A DNA stretch of 64,000 nt, taken from contig OZ010786.1 in the NCBI GenBank assembly GCA_963932465.1, positions 276,490,411 through 276,554,410 on the forward strand. The letters run 5' to 3'. This DNA comes from Maratus speciosus. Lineage: Eukaryota > Arthropoda > Arachnida > Araneae > Salticidae. How positions within the stretch are numbered: the stretch's first letter is position 1; each line of letters opens with the position of its first letter. Below the pieces are notes generated by a model. The model was not told the origin of the DNA. It worked only from the letters and a program-made list of their open reading frames with translations, and did not search any database. Of this stretch, positions 44,371 through 55,599 are shown in pieces. A program made the position numbers and the translations under genes.

Positions 44371-46012
44371 AGAAGATGTATATAACCCAATTGGACGAAA
44401 TTTTTTTTTCTCTCTTTTTCATATCCGTTGTTTTTCAAGAATTTAAAAGTGTTACCGTGTACCAGTGTTTTTTTAAAGTGTTCGAAGGAGAGAACAGTGT
44501 ACAGCTTATATTTATCATGTGTGTGAAAAATAGTGAGCAACCTCTCCAGTGATTCAACAGTTTTTTAAATATTACATGTCGATTTTTTTTTCTATTGAAG
44601 TGCACCTTTGATATACAGAATTTGTATATCTATTTTACTTCTCATCTTCCAAAGTATTTTTCGGATGAAACCAAGATTTTTTTTCTTTCTTTTACCAATC
44701 CGAAATATCTGGATTTTACAGTGAAAAACCTTACGGGTTATTTTTTTTCTTTCTTCAAGCAACGATGGTGTTTTCTCAATCCAAAACTGATAGTGAAGCG
44801 AGTGATTTATTTTTTTTGTCGCTCACTGGTGTTATTTTCAAGTGTACATCTCACCTTAATCATGTCTGATGGCATGACTCAGGAACTGACTTGAACTGCT
44901 CAGAGATAGTGCTTTTTTTTTATCTCAAACGTTAGGGAAAGACTACTTCCTATTTACATAAACTGTAAGGAACATACTTTATAACAATGTTATTTACCTT
45001 TCCATTTTAAGGAAAAAAGAACGAAGAGAAAGCAGACTATTTTTTTCTTTAGGCTATTTTTTAATCCAGTAGTGATCAACATGTTCAAGGATGTTACCGA
45101 AGTCTAGTTTGTGCATTACTATTCATTTTATTATGTCTTATTTAGACAAGCGGTAAGTGTTTCCAGATAACTATTTTCATGTGTTTAAGATAGCAGAAAC
45201 GGATTTTTTTTCTTGTTTATTTACTGTATGACGATTATAATTTTATTTTCATTTAATTAGTCATTTCTTTTATGAGGTAAAGAAATAATTTTTTTTAAAG
45301 AGAAAAGGCTGACAGATTTTATTGATATAAAGAATTTAACATTCGCATCATTCCTTTTTAAAGACAGATAGGAAAATTAGTTTTTTTCCCTTATTAAGAT
45401 GTAACTAGTTTTTTTTTAATTGTTAAATAATACTCTTAAGAAGTATTTTAGCTTTAGTAAGATAGTTAAACGAAGTTATAGTTTCTTTTGTTGTGTTTTA
45501 AAGATGATGAAGAAAGATGCTTTAATGACGGTAGATGAATATTTTAAGACGTATATTTTAAAGTTGAATATTTTTAAAGACGTAAAAGCATAAATTTAAG
45601 TTTAATTAAATTTAAGAAAGATGAATTTTTTTTTCAGAAGACACAGTCTTCAACGATGTGGGGAAAAAAAACACAACACCAGGAAGGGAATTTTTTGTCT
45701 GTTAAATTTTGAATTTTTTGAAGAAGCACAGGTGAATATAATAAAGCTTAATGATGTTTTAATACACTTAATTTTTTTTAACTTAAAGTTTTGATGAAAT
45801 TTTTTTTTTAAAGTTAGACAACTCAGAAATATGAAGAATGAAGCGGTATCAGTTTAGTTTTTTATTTATGTAGTATATTTTGAATTCTTAGTAGTTACTG
45901 TTTTATATATTGTTTTATATTGTGTGTAGTGTTTTGCAATTTTTATATAGTGTTAGTGTTGTTTCTGCGTTACGTCTAGCGGTCAGAGGCTTCCCGCATC
46001 AAAATGGCCGAG
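44371..46012 (+). other. Non-coding 3' half of the LTR element
   Basis: T-rich sequence with many runs of 7-9 T and no RT, RNase H, integrase or envelope motif in any frame. No clear polypurine tract is visible directly before the 3' LTR (agcggtcagaggcttcccgc, then atcaaaatggccgag). Confidence 0.7.
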
Positions 46013-46414
46013 TGTCGAGTCAGGAAACGGTATGTGTCACTGACCGACGGATGTGATGCGTTAGAAGTCATATAAATAGCTCACGCCTAACGACAAGCTG
46101 ATTCTGCAGTTAATAGAGCAAACTCAGCAAAAGTTATATCACAAGTGAAATCATTGTATCAGCACTTTCATGACGTCGCATGACTAGCCACGTTGCACGA
46201 TTCCCTTGTTAGAAAGTGGCTTGGTCAGCAGATATTTCCTGTTAAATACTGCCTAAAATCCTTTGTGGGTACAGACACCTGTTTTTTACTCATGCATACG
46301 GTCGTGCGTTTTGCCGACCGCGTCTGTAATCTCATCAACCAACTTGTATATACCCTGTAAATACTTTATCTTATTAAACAAGTGTGCTTAAGTACGTCTA
46401 CTAGCTTATTGAGA
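46013..46414 (+). repeat. 3' LTR
   Basis: It begins TGTCGAGTCAGGAAACGG and matches the 5' LTR to its end (cttattgaga against ctccttgaca). TACA follows, matching the four bases before the 5' LTR. Confidence 0.95.
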
Positions 46415-46418
46415 TACA

Positions 46419-47117
46419 TAGATACTTTTGTATTTATTTTAACAATTTATTGTCTTATTTTAAGAATTTTTCGCATTGTTAAATTGTTTTTGTACATCAT
46501 TTGCCTATTTTTCTATGTGCCTAGGTAGTTGGTTAACGTAAAATCCAAATTTGGTAGGTTTTCACTGAAAATTACAACTTCCGAGTTCCTACAAGTGATT
46601 GGGGAGGGGGGGGGGGGCAGGTCAACTTACCTTACATATAAATAAGTTTTGGGCGTTATGGTTAACAATAGGTCAGTTTTTTTTCTAATTGTGATTTTTA
46701 ATATTATTTGATTGCTTTATTTTTCTTTAAACATAATTTAATTATCTTTTTGTTGCCATATTTTTTAAAGTAACTGTGCAAGATTAAAAATATGTTGATA
46801 TCAATATATTGATATTTAATGTTGGAATTTTATAAATGCCTTTTCAGCAGATTAAAAAAATATTTTTTTGGAAAAAGGGCAGTGAACAAAGATATTTTGT
46901 TAAATTAAAAGCACATTTAATGCTTATTTTTCTCATTGTGTCCATTTCTTAAAATAGTATTTGTCTTCAAATGGCTATTTAATTTCGACATTTATGAACT
47001 TTTTTTTTTCATTTTTCTTAAGAAAAGCAAATTAGCGTGTTTTTACATACCGTGGAGTTTTAAAGAAGGTCGGTTGGAAAGTGCATGTAGGTGGAAGAAC
47101 CCTCTTGTAATACAAAC
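46419..47117. other. No gene; AT-rich with a poly(G) run
   Basis: No supportable ORF. A G run lies at 46601-46617. The 46936-47127 ORF has no family resemblance. Confidence 0.5.
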
Positions 47118-47199
47118 AAGTGGGTGAGTGTGATTATAGATCTCACAGAGGGTTTCGTATAATATTCCTTTCAAAACGTCCAGTACATTTATCGCCATG

Positions 47200-48480
47200 G
47201 AACACCTTTTAAATTTTGGCAAACCCTTCCTAAACTATCTTAAAGTTTCAAACAGATTCACCTTGTTGTATTACCTAATTTTGCCCGTGCCTCCCCCCCC
47301 CCCCCCCCCCGAAATCAAGTCAAGTCAAGTCAACGCAGGTGCTTAAGGAGTACATGCTACGATATATCACATGATCGTATATGCCAAATATTATCTGCGT
47401 ATTATCTATTAAGGTAATCTGCCAAATTTAGAAAAGTGCCCACTAGGGGGGGGGGGGGCGGATGTGGGGAATGGTCATCATGATTTTTGACGCTGCCTAA
47501 TTTTTAAAAATTTTGTTATGTTTTATAAGCTATATTAAAGTTTCAAACATATCGTCCAGTTATATTTCCTACCTGATGTTTAAAATTTTTGTTATGTTTT
47601 ATAAGCTATGTTAAAGTTTCAAACATATCGCCAGTTATATTTCCTAATTTTGTTCGCGCCCCTACCTCAACCCCCCTCCCCCTCGGAATGCGACGCGCCA
47701 TTCTTCTTTATAATTTTTTATCATGTGTTATAAAGTATCTTAAAGTTTAAAACCGATCGTATTGTTAGATTTCCTACTTTAAATGAAATCGCGGTCTGTT
47801 AGTTTCGCATTCCATCACCAGGGAGCGCACTCTATTCTTAACAAAACCGTATCTGAACGTAACTCCGTTAAACAGCCTATCTGAAGATATGCTAATCGAA
47901 TTGGTGGCTGTTTAAAGCGAGAAATTAAGATATTTGCTGAAATTACTATTGGAAATAGTGGTAACTAAAATTTTGACATTTTTATATTTAACAAGTAGCA
48001 TATATCTGAGAGCTCCCCCCAAAAACGGCATCTATCAAACGGTCAGAAACGCTATTTAAAAAAAAAAAATCTAGCGCCCCTCCCCGGAATTTCACGCGCC
48101 ATTCTTTTTTACACTTTATCTTATGTGTTATAAACTATCTTAAAATTCCAAACAGGTTGCCTTGTTATATTTCCAAATTTTAACAAAATCACGTTATGTT
48201 AGTTCCACATTCCACTGCCAGGCAGCGCACTCTATTCTTAATAAAAATGTATCTGAACAAAAGTCCTTTACGCAACCTTTCCGTAGATACATGGGTCGGG
48301 AGGGTCGCGGGCTTTATCCAATAATTTAAGGTATTGGCTGAAATTACTATTCGAAAATAGTGGTATGAACCCTAATAAACTTTTTGATATTGAATAAGTA
48401 ATACTAATCTCATAGCGCGCCGTCAAAAAAACTCACGCAAATTGTTAGATTCCCTAATTTAAATCTAATCGCGTTTAAAA
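47200..48480 (+). repeat. Degenerate ~400-bp tandem repeat with homopolymer C/G runs
   Basis: gcgacgcgccattcttcttt (47690) and tcacgcgccattctttttta (48090) start two long matching units about 403 bp apart. The units share tgtgttataaa..tatcttaaa, gggagcgcactctattctta-like and gaaattactatt.gaaa.tagtgg. Shorter earlier units occur at 47200-47290, 47515-47580 and 47585-47650. Runs of about 18 C (47291-47310) and G (47447-47460) sit at unit borders. An aagtc run (about four copies) is at 47316-47332. Confidence 0.75.
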
Positions 48481-49099
48481 AAGCACGTGCCTCCATTTTA
48501 ATCTATGCATTTGATAGAAATAAAAGCAATTAATTAAATACTAATTAATATCTAAGCTTATAATTAAGATAGGACTTAAAAATGGGTATCAAGGATATCA
48601 GCGAAAATTTTCACATCGGGATGTCTGAAAATTTAATCAAAAAATTTAATTTTTAAAAAGTTTAAATTTTGTATTAAAATATCCTACTATGAGAAATCAC
48701 GTGACCAAGCGCCGTTTGTCTGAAGAGAAAAAATTATTACAGCCGTCCGAAATCAAATCTATCGACAGGTGCTTTCGTAATGGAAGAAAATTAAAGTTTT
48801 ATCGATGATTTTTAGAGGATTTTTTCACTTATACACATCGCAGAAAAACGCTCTGTATACCAAATGAAAGTAGATTTTTTTTCTGCGTCTGTCTATGTAA
48901 GTTAAAAATTTCTCGCCCGAAAATTTTCAGAGATACAAGTAGATTTATAAATGTCCACTACACTTTTTTGCTTAAAGCGCGCCCTGGCAAACCTGCAATT
49001 TCGTATCTCGAAGCGCAGATGTGTGGCAACAGGGAAGAGAAATGAAAATATTTCGAGTCTGTTCGTACCTGCAGCTGGAGGCGGAATCGGAGTTTGCTC
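48481..49099. other. No gene; upstream flank of the LINE fragment
   Basis: AT-rich to 48900, then more balanced. Possible decayed LINE coding sequence just before 49100, but no motif can be named. Confidence 0.35.
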
Positions 49100-49813
49100 G
49101 GGTTTCTCGCTTGGGTTTCTCAACACCCAACTACTTTGCTCCCCTATATTCTTTCAAATGTTCTTTCCTCGTTACTTGACCCCTTACGGTCTGTCCAACT
49201 CAAAATTTTTTGGGGAAAACCCACATCTCACAGATGGTTCAAAAACGGAATCCGGTACTGCATCGGCTTTTTGAGTTTTCAGGGAAAATCAACATATTCA
49301 CTCATGGCAGGCATGGACCTGTTCAATTCGGTATTCGAGGCCGAGCTGTTTGCAATCCTGAGAGCAGTCCTCTGGGCTGTGGGGGATGCTGACACAGATT
49401 TCCTAATTTCTACGGATAGTCTGTCGAGCCTGATGACCTTGTCAAAATTTGATGTGGACAATTATCTCGTTCTAGAAATAATAGAGCAATTGACACACTC
49501 CAATAAAACTACTTTTTTAATTGGGTAAGGGGCTACTCGGGAATACAGGGGAATGAAGTGGCCGACCAACTGGCTAGATCAGCAACAGAGGATGATACAA
49601 TACCAACAACATTTTTGCCACTGCCACCATCCACACTGAAACGTGAATTACAGAGAAGACTACAAGAAAAGTGGCAGCAGCGTTGGATCACAGCAGCGGT
49701 GGGTCGCTATACAATAGACTTCGTCCCAGAAGTCTCATCCCGCTTTTTTATTCATAATAAATACTTGTATATATTCTTGACAAACCACGGACCATTTCAA
49801 GAACACTTATATA
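49100..49813 (+). pseudogene. LINE ORF2 RNase H domain, frameshifted (5' part)
   Basis: Pieces in three frames give an RNase H fold typical of the C-terminal part of I/R1/Jockey-type non-LTR retrotransposons. LTDGSKTESGT (49227-49260) has the first catalytic D, FEAELFAILRAVLWAVGD the catalytic E, FLISTDSLSSL the second D and GNEVADQLARSA (about 49550-49585) the last D. All four acidic residues are present, but two frameshifts separate them. The frame from 49558 continues through QRRLQEKWQQRW and NHGPFQEHLY to 49813, where a foldback element interrupts it. The RT domain is not found upstream, so this is a 5'-truncated LINE copy. RNase H degrades RNA in the RNA-DNA hybrid during retrotransposition. 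Confidence 0.88.
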
Positions 49814-51152
49814 TGTTACGGCCAAAACCCGAAATCGGCCAATTCCCGAACTGGCCGGCCAATTCGGGAACTGGCCAAGAACGTTTTTAACTGACTGGCC
49901 AATTCGGGAATTGGCCGGCCAAAACCCGAACTGGCCAGAGGCGATCGGCCAATTCCCGAACTGGCCAGATGCGGTCGGCCAGTTCGCGAAGTGGTCATAC
50001 GCTGCCGGCCATTTCGTGAAATTGTTACATAGAAACCAATTTTAACTTTTTATCCTTTTTTAAAATAGTTGAAAGTGTTTATGAATTGAATTTGCCTGGC
50101 CGTCTGCCTGCCCGTACTCTAACTCGAGTAAAGACTCCGATTGATTGGTAATTGCTATATTATTTAGGTTTATAAATACATTTCGGTATTGCAAGTGAAG
50201 TTGTATTATTTTTGGTTAATTTATAGGTATACACAAAAGTATTTCATTACAATATCACCAATGAGTAAAATTTTTCCAGTGTATTTTAATGTTGTTATAT
50301 TATGTCAATTATAATAAAATTGGTATGCATCATAAAGATGGACGACAAACTGATATCTAAAATCTATAAAATATGTAGCAATTATAGTTTGTTTACAGAG
50401 ACAATCAAAAGTATTTCGTTACATTGCAGTGAATGGTGAAAGATCATTTGTAGTGTACTTAAATGATGTTACACTATTTCAAACATAATAAAATTCACAT
50501 GCCTAACTCATGTGGTGAGCAATATATTTTTTTTATACATTACTGATTAAATAAACATTATAGTTCGTTTATAGGGACGGCCAAAAGAATTAAGATAAAG
50601 AATTATAATATATGTGAAAAATCGTTTATAGGGTATTTTAATGTTGTTACACTACTTCAAACATAATGAAACTGTTATACATTACTAATATGCTCAACAA
50701 CTTTTTTTCTATAGTTTATTGGCTAGGTAGAATTTGTCATTTATTTACAGAGTCACTCAGATAATTTGTTTATTAGATTGGACAATGAATCCGATGTATC
50801 GATATTAGTCACAGAGAACAGAAATTTTCAGGAGATTAGAATATGATGTTCACAATAAACCCAATTTATCGAATTATATCAAACAAGCGGGAAATTATCC
50901 AGCATATCAGAATATAATCGTCACAGCATGGAACGTTCTTTACTATCACGTCAGGGCCATCTACCAGGCAGCCTTGAATCCCCACTTCGTACATTGGCCA
51001 AGGTTTCCCGGCCAGTTCGCGAATTGACCGGCCAAAACCCGAAATACGCTTTTCATTTCATGTATTTCGGGTTTTGGCCAGGAATCTCGGCCAGTTCCCG
51101 AATTGTCCGGCCAATTCGCGAACTGGCCAAGCTCCGGGTTTTGGCCGTAACA
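49814..51152. mobile_element. 1339-bp foldback-like element of GC-rich palindromic arrays
   Basis: The termini TGTTACGGCCAAAACCCG (left) and its inverse (right, ending CCGTAACA at 51152) are flanked by TATA on both sides (49810-49813, 51153-51156). Inside each end lies an array of ~16-20-bp near-palindromic units such as GGCCAATTCCCGAACTGGCC (49814-50020 and about 50985-51152). The centre is AT-rich with ~176-bp tandem units. Removing the insert and one TATA (1343 bases) puts the LINE frame at 49558 in register with the frame ending at 51392. That shows a precise insertion. No transposase is encoded. Confidence 0.9.
50225..50750 (+). repeat. ~176-bp tandem core of the foldback-like element, three units
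   Basis: Units end in tagtttgtttacagag (50398), tagttcgtttatagggac (50575) and a diverged tttatttacagagtcac (50752). Each contains agtattt.gttac, a block like tgtattttaatgttgttaca, and cattactaatatgc-like sequence. Roughly 176 bp per unit. Confidence 0.75.
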
Positions 51153-51156
51153 TATA

Positions 51157-51392
51157 CAATAAACAAAAGGGACTCACCATTATGCATTTGTGGTTCACTG
51201 GCAAATTCATTACATTACATATTAGATTGCACACTCACGTCACACTATCATGTTAGAAAGCCGCAAAACATGTCACTAAAAGATTGGCTGATCTACCTGT
51301 TGGATAGGCCGGTACTACTAAATCGGATTTGCGAATGCATGAAGTTCCTAGAAAATAACGAACACTTTTTCTCTAATTCACTCCCCTGCTGA
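51157..51392 (+). pseudogene. LINE ORF2 C-terminus (part after the foldback insertion)
   Basis: In frame with the end of the 5' part once the insert is removed. It begins TINKRDSPLCICGSLANSLH, the CxCG...H zinc-binding motif that follows RNase H in this LINE group. It continues through MSLKDWLIYLLDRPVLLNRI to the stop at 51392 (NSLPC). The open frame seen upstream of 51157 belongs to the inserted element, not to the LINE. The 3' UTR follows with aataaaactgtattgagttc at about 51436, a possible polyadenylation signal region. Confidence 0.85.
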
Positions 51393-51929
51393 GGGGAGGA
51401 CTGCTTTCTGATGTACCAGGCAGGAACCTCACTCTAAATAAAACTGTATTGAGTTCTAAAGTTTTTCTTTTTTTGCGAATTGTAAATATTAGAGCATAAT
51501 TGCAAATAAGTGTAACCCAATTCATATGTGTATTTCTTTCCCTGGCATTGTAGATCTAGGTGTCATCTGTAAATATTCACATAACTCTTATATCTTTAGA
51601 TATTTAAATATTAGTACATTTATTATCATACATCTTTCATCATTTATATTTTATTATCTTATTATTGTGTTTTTAAAAGTATTAAAAGTGTAAAGATCCG
51701 GTTCGCCTAGAATAATTGGGTAACCAGTTGTGATTTGAAATGTACATAATGTTCAATGAAAATAAATTTTCGGCACCGGAAGGCGGGACGGTTCCGTTCT
51801 GGTGTCTTCCCCCAGGGACTACACTAAAACTCTAAAGCATTTTCTGGGTTTCCCTGGGTGGCCATCCTCCTCGTACCTGCGTTCATTTTATGCCGTTAAT
51901 GAGAAGTAAAATTGGTTTTTTTAATTAAT
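51393..51929 (+). other. LINE 3' UTR and unassigned AT-rich sequence
   Basis: No ORF. aataaaact near 51437 may be the LINE polyadenylation signal. The LINE 3' boundary is not clear. Confidence 0.4.
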
Positions 51930-51959
51930 AGCGTCCGTTAATTACGACTTTTTCAAAAT

Positions 51960-52100
51960 TTTATGATTTGTCGTTTGATCTCAGGTATAAGTATGCAAAA
52001 TTTCAAGTCTCCAACATATATAGTTTCTGAGACCGGGCTCTGTGACGGACAGACAGACAGAGGAGCGAGACGAATAGGGTTTCGTCATATGAACGAAACC
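51960..52100 (-). repeat. HINE-like 5' end (AGGGTTTCGT family)
   Basis: On the minus strand it starts with TTTTTTTAGGGTTTCGTTCA and an inverted match CGAAACCCTA, then gtctgtctgtccgtcacaga. The structure copies the 5' end of the element at 15178-16777 with T for C in the terminal repeat. Confidence 0.7.
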
Positions 52101-52353
52101 CTAAAAAAAGACATTTATGGCAAATGTCTGCGCTTTCATTTTTTATTTTAATTTGTTTATTTATTTTTATTTCCTTTACTCTTTTCTTTTCTGTCAATTT
52201 TTTATATCATTTTGGCACCATTTTTCTCTTTTGCACGTTCTCCTCTGTTATTGCTGCTTACCTTCCAACTAGCGCCACCTGACGCATTCTTTGTAAACTT
52301 TCCTCTCTTTTCTTTTTGTTCATTCGTGAACTTAGGGACTCGTGTTTATATTG

Positions 52354-52390
52354 CTGATGACGGGCTGTCAACGTTTCCAACCCGAAACTC
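52354..52390 (+). ncRNA. Hammerhead-ribozyme-like core
   Basis: CTGATGA (52354-52360), then C, GGG, a 16-base loop, CCC and GAAAC (52384-52388). The layout of CUGAUGA, one unpaired base, a G-rich/C-rich stem II and GAAA equals that of the PLE-linked core at 26747, although the stem sequence differs. So the pairing rather than the sequence is kept. Stems I and III are unclear. A spliced or cleaved product is not known. Confidence 0.4.
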
Positions 52391-52479
52391 GCCCTGTGAG
52401 TTATTTGGTTTTATTGTGATTCATGCAAAGTTAATTGTCAATAGTTTCGTTTTACAGCAATAAAATGTATTCAATATAA

Positions 52480-55376
52480 CTGTTGATGACACATGCATTC
52501 CTGTGATATGGACCCCCCGAAAACTATTTCTGGCACATATATTTGTTTGTCATGGCAGTCGATGTGTTAGCCCATTTAGGATGGGTAATCATGTATACGT
52601 TCTATTAGGGCGTATGTTTTTTTTGTATTTTACTAACCTTTACCTTATATAATCGTCGATTAAATACAGGTACCTGGAAGGGAAAAAAATATTATGAAGA
52701 ATTACTAGCATTAAAAATTAAAATATCGTCAAACGAAGCCCTTCCTGAAGGCGTTAAAATCAAATTTTAAAACTGCTCTTAGCGATAAGTTCAATATTTT
52801 CAGCAAAGTCTAAAACATAATCTTTCGAAGTCTGTTCTAGGTCAGTCAAAAATGGTAGGTTTGTAGAAAAAATGTAAAGCAGGTGATTGTTTAATGGGTT
52901 GATAACTGAGATGAGATTTGGGGGTTATACAGAATTAATAAATAATAAAGAGTTTGGAACTTCCAAATAACCCCAATAAATACATCTTCATTACTGCCAA
53001 TAAACTCACTCCCTCCAAGCTGAAAGAGTATATTTATATTTTTGATTCCATGGAAAGTTATATTATTATTTATCAGTGGTATATTATTCACTGTGATTAA
53101 AATAAACGTTAAAATTCCAGATAAAAGAGCACATGCTATTTATTCATAGACCAGAAAGCAATAAATCTGCTATTGCAGAAACTTTGCCTGGAAATGGACC
53201 ACACCATCGATTTCAGTTGTGATAAAATTATCTATTACACGAATTTCGAGCTTGATTTTGAAGCTTTAATCGGGTCTTACATGTGTCAAAATTTTATAAA
53301 TATTATTTATCGTCACTTTTTTTCTCTTTGGTCCGATTGTTGGGAGGTTCACATGAGGTCATTATTTTACTCATTTCCATCTGTTGTTTTCGTATTGCCA
53401 GTTTCTATTCTCTATACATATTTACAATTGCTAATTCCTTCAATTTCCTTCCTGTTATAAGTCAGCAAACCTATTTCTTCAATTTATTTCTCTTCTTTTA
53501 GCTGTTTTTCAGTAATTCTCTTGGTCAATAAACCAAAGCTATTATCTGCTTCTCCTCTATATATGTGGTCAAAACTTGTATTGTTTTACTAATAATGTTA
53601 AGATGTATGCTACTGAAACGAGGATGCAATACTTGGTAACTATTTTTATGTGTAAATGGTATTTTATTTACTTAAGTAAAGATTGGCTTGTGAAAGTTGT
53701 AAAGCCGCTGTCACTTTACAAGTGATACTAAAACGTATGTATGTAAAGTTTTGTCATGATGTAGTGCGAAATTGGTTAATATTTGTAGATTTGTATAAAA
53801 AAATACACAAACAAACCAACATGCACGTTTTACATATAGATTATCTTTAACTAGGATGTTTATATTTATTACTTAAATGAGATTTCATAATATTAAGAGT
53901 ATATATTTCTGAATACACAAAGTATTTTAGTGTATGATGCTTTAATTATTATTCTGTTTATTTCGAGGTTTAAAAAAAGAAGGGTTTTATCAAATCCAAA
54001 ATAGGTACTTTCTGATACATACATTTTTTTTTTCAAATGCGTAAGCTTTACAGCTTTTTTTTAAATTCATATACGAAAAAGTTGAAACGCATTTTCTATT
54101 TTTACCTAAAAGCGAAGAATCTTTTTGAGAATATTGTCAAGGCAATGACTTTTTGACAGCTGACATTATTATCAAGATCAGCTTTGACAATATTTGAATG
54201 ACTCTTTTTCAAATGTGTAAGTCTACGAAAGGACGTTATGAAAGAGCAAATGATTATACTTCAACATACATCCTATTTGATGGAAAATAAAAATGATACT
54301 TAAGCCATTAAAATAGTAATACATACATGCAAGTTTCACTTTTTACATATAAAAATGGGCTCGTGAGTGTAAGAAACGTCCGCGATATGGAACGGTGAAA
54401 ATATAAAAAATAATTGTTAACATACTTAAACAATTCTCATTTTTCTTAGTATATTGTATAAAACAAATTGCAATTTGAGATTCTGATAGTCTTTTAGTTT
54501 GTAATGAAAATATTTTCTTTCTGTTTTTCCGTTTATTATATATATTTTTTAATCTTAAATACTACAAAGGCCATAAATTGTTTTATTCTATATGTAGTTT
54601 TTTAATTCCTAAAACATCATGCTATCTGATCAACAACCGAAAGTTGTCCGTGCTGAAAATCAAACATGAGCAAAATTTCCCTGGAGAAGAAAACTTTCAA
54701 TGAAGTGCATCAGTTGTCTTCATTGCAAAAGATATCAGAAAGAAAATTTTAAATTTTTTCAAGGCGTAACAAGATGAAAAAAGATTAAAATAATTTTTTT
54801 CACCTCCAAAACAAAACATTCGCAATTACAGTTTTACATTGATTTTTCATCAAGTATAGTAGATCACCTCGTTTTTACGTTTTTGAAGGGAGTAAAAATA
54901 CGAAATAGAAACACTGGTAAAATGATAATTGCGGAAAAGTATAAAAATATGTATGCTAATCACTTATAATGAAACAAAGCTAAAAAATGCTATAAAAGTG
55001 ATATAATACTTTTATTTAGATTAACGCTCGTTTCATCGCACAAACGGCGACATTTTAAAAATTATTCATGATAGAAATATTTTTGCAAACAAATTTTAAA
55101 AACAATAACTTGGTAAATAATGTCACGAGACTTCATGCATAATGAAAATCCGTGCAAACATAAAATAAAATGAAACTGGATATTTGTGAGCGTGGATTAA
55201 TTTTTACTATTGTTACTAAAACAGCATAGCATCTCTTTCCAAATTTTAAGTAACTCAAGGGACACTGAATCATTGCAAAAATTCTCGTTGCGTAAAAATA
55301 TCTCTATTGATTCCTGGTTAATGGATGGTAAATAAAATCTTGACGGATAAATTATTCTGCTATTTTAAAAATCGAT
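52480..55376. other. No recognised gene; AT-rich
   Basis: The longest region without an element call. On the minus strand 53095-52700 has coding-like pieces (FQLGGSEFIGSNEDVFIGVI; DLEQTSKDYVLDFAENIELI) in neighbouring frames, of unknown family. The rest (53100-55376) shows short AT-rich ORFs with no resemblance to known proteins and no clear repeat. Confidence 0.4.
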
Positions 55377-55379
55377 CTA

Positions 55380-55544
55380 TAAAGATTCTTTGCTGTATAA
55401 TCTGGTCAAAGCTGTGGTTCTCCTGTTGTATTTTATGTCTGTTATATCTTATTTAATTCTAGTTTTAAGTTTTCTGCTTGTCATACCTATATAAAACTGC
55501 TTTGCTCCATCTTCTTTGGTGAAAAATATTTCATATACTCCTGA
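55380..55544 (-). pseudogene. Penelope-like element GIY-YIG endonuclease fragment
   Basis: The minus-strand reading SGVYEIFFTKEDGAKQFYIG, then MTSRKLKTRIK and an in-frame stop, DITDIKYNRRTTALTRLYSK, ends at a stop at 55377-55379. GVY and YIG are spaced as in GIY-YIG nucleases, and KYNRRTTAL matches KYNRPTTAL of the fragment at 17083-17340. Like that fragment it is inverted relative to the neighbouring PLE coding sequence (55600-56087, plus strand). Confidence 0.8.
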
Positions 55545-55599
55545 TGACTGGTTTTATTCAATTGAATCTATTTTCTTGCATACTATATTTTTGAATTTC

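Larger units (their letters stand above)
41128..46414 (+). mobile_element. LTR retrotransposon with gag and protease but no pol (TR-GAG-like)
   Basis: Two directly repeated LTRs bound the element, and TACA flanks both ends (41124-41127, 46415-46418). A PBS-like TGGGGCTCAGCC begins directly after the 5' LTR. The 5.3-kb element holds a leader, gag with zinc knuckles and an aspartic protease. From 43850 to 46012 there is only T-rich sequence with no reverse transcriptase, RNase H or integrase motif. It therefore cannot move without a helper. The gag type and zinc knuckles suggest a Ty3/gypsy relative, but without RT this is unsure. The LTRs differ at about 23 positions by eye, so the insertion is not recent. 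Confidence 0.9.
47118..52096 (-). mobile_element. Putative HINE-like element (AGGGTTTCGT family) holding repeats and a LINE
   Basis: On the minus strand the 5' end at about 52096 reads TTAGGGTTTCGTTCATATGA, then CGAAACCCTATT and a gtctgtctgtc microsatellite with cagagcccggtctcagaaac. At the other end ACGAAACCCT (inverse at 47149-47158) is followed by a GTGA...TCAC hairpin and cacccacttg. This is the same layout as the AGGGTTCCGTA element at 15178-16777. If both ends belong to one copy, it was later invaded by the LINE fragment and carries ~400-bp tandem repeats. The pairing of the two ends is inference. Confidence 0.45.

Noticed and set aside
53173..53501. Two overlapping ORFs rich in phenylalanine, tyrosine and isoleucine
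   Set aside because: AT-rich low-complexity translation with no motif; not supportable as a gene.
55541..55547. CTGATGA on the plus strand as a hammerhead core
   Set aside because: It is the complement of the start of the GIY-YIG coding fragment (SGVYEI) on the minus strand, and no GAAAC follows a stem II.
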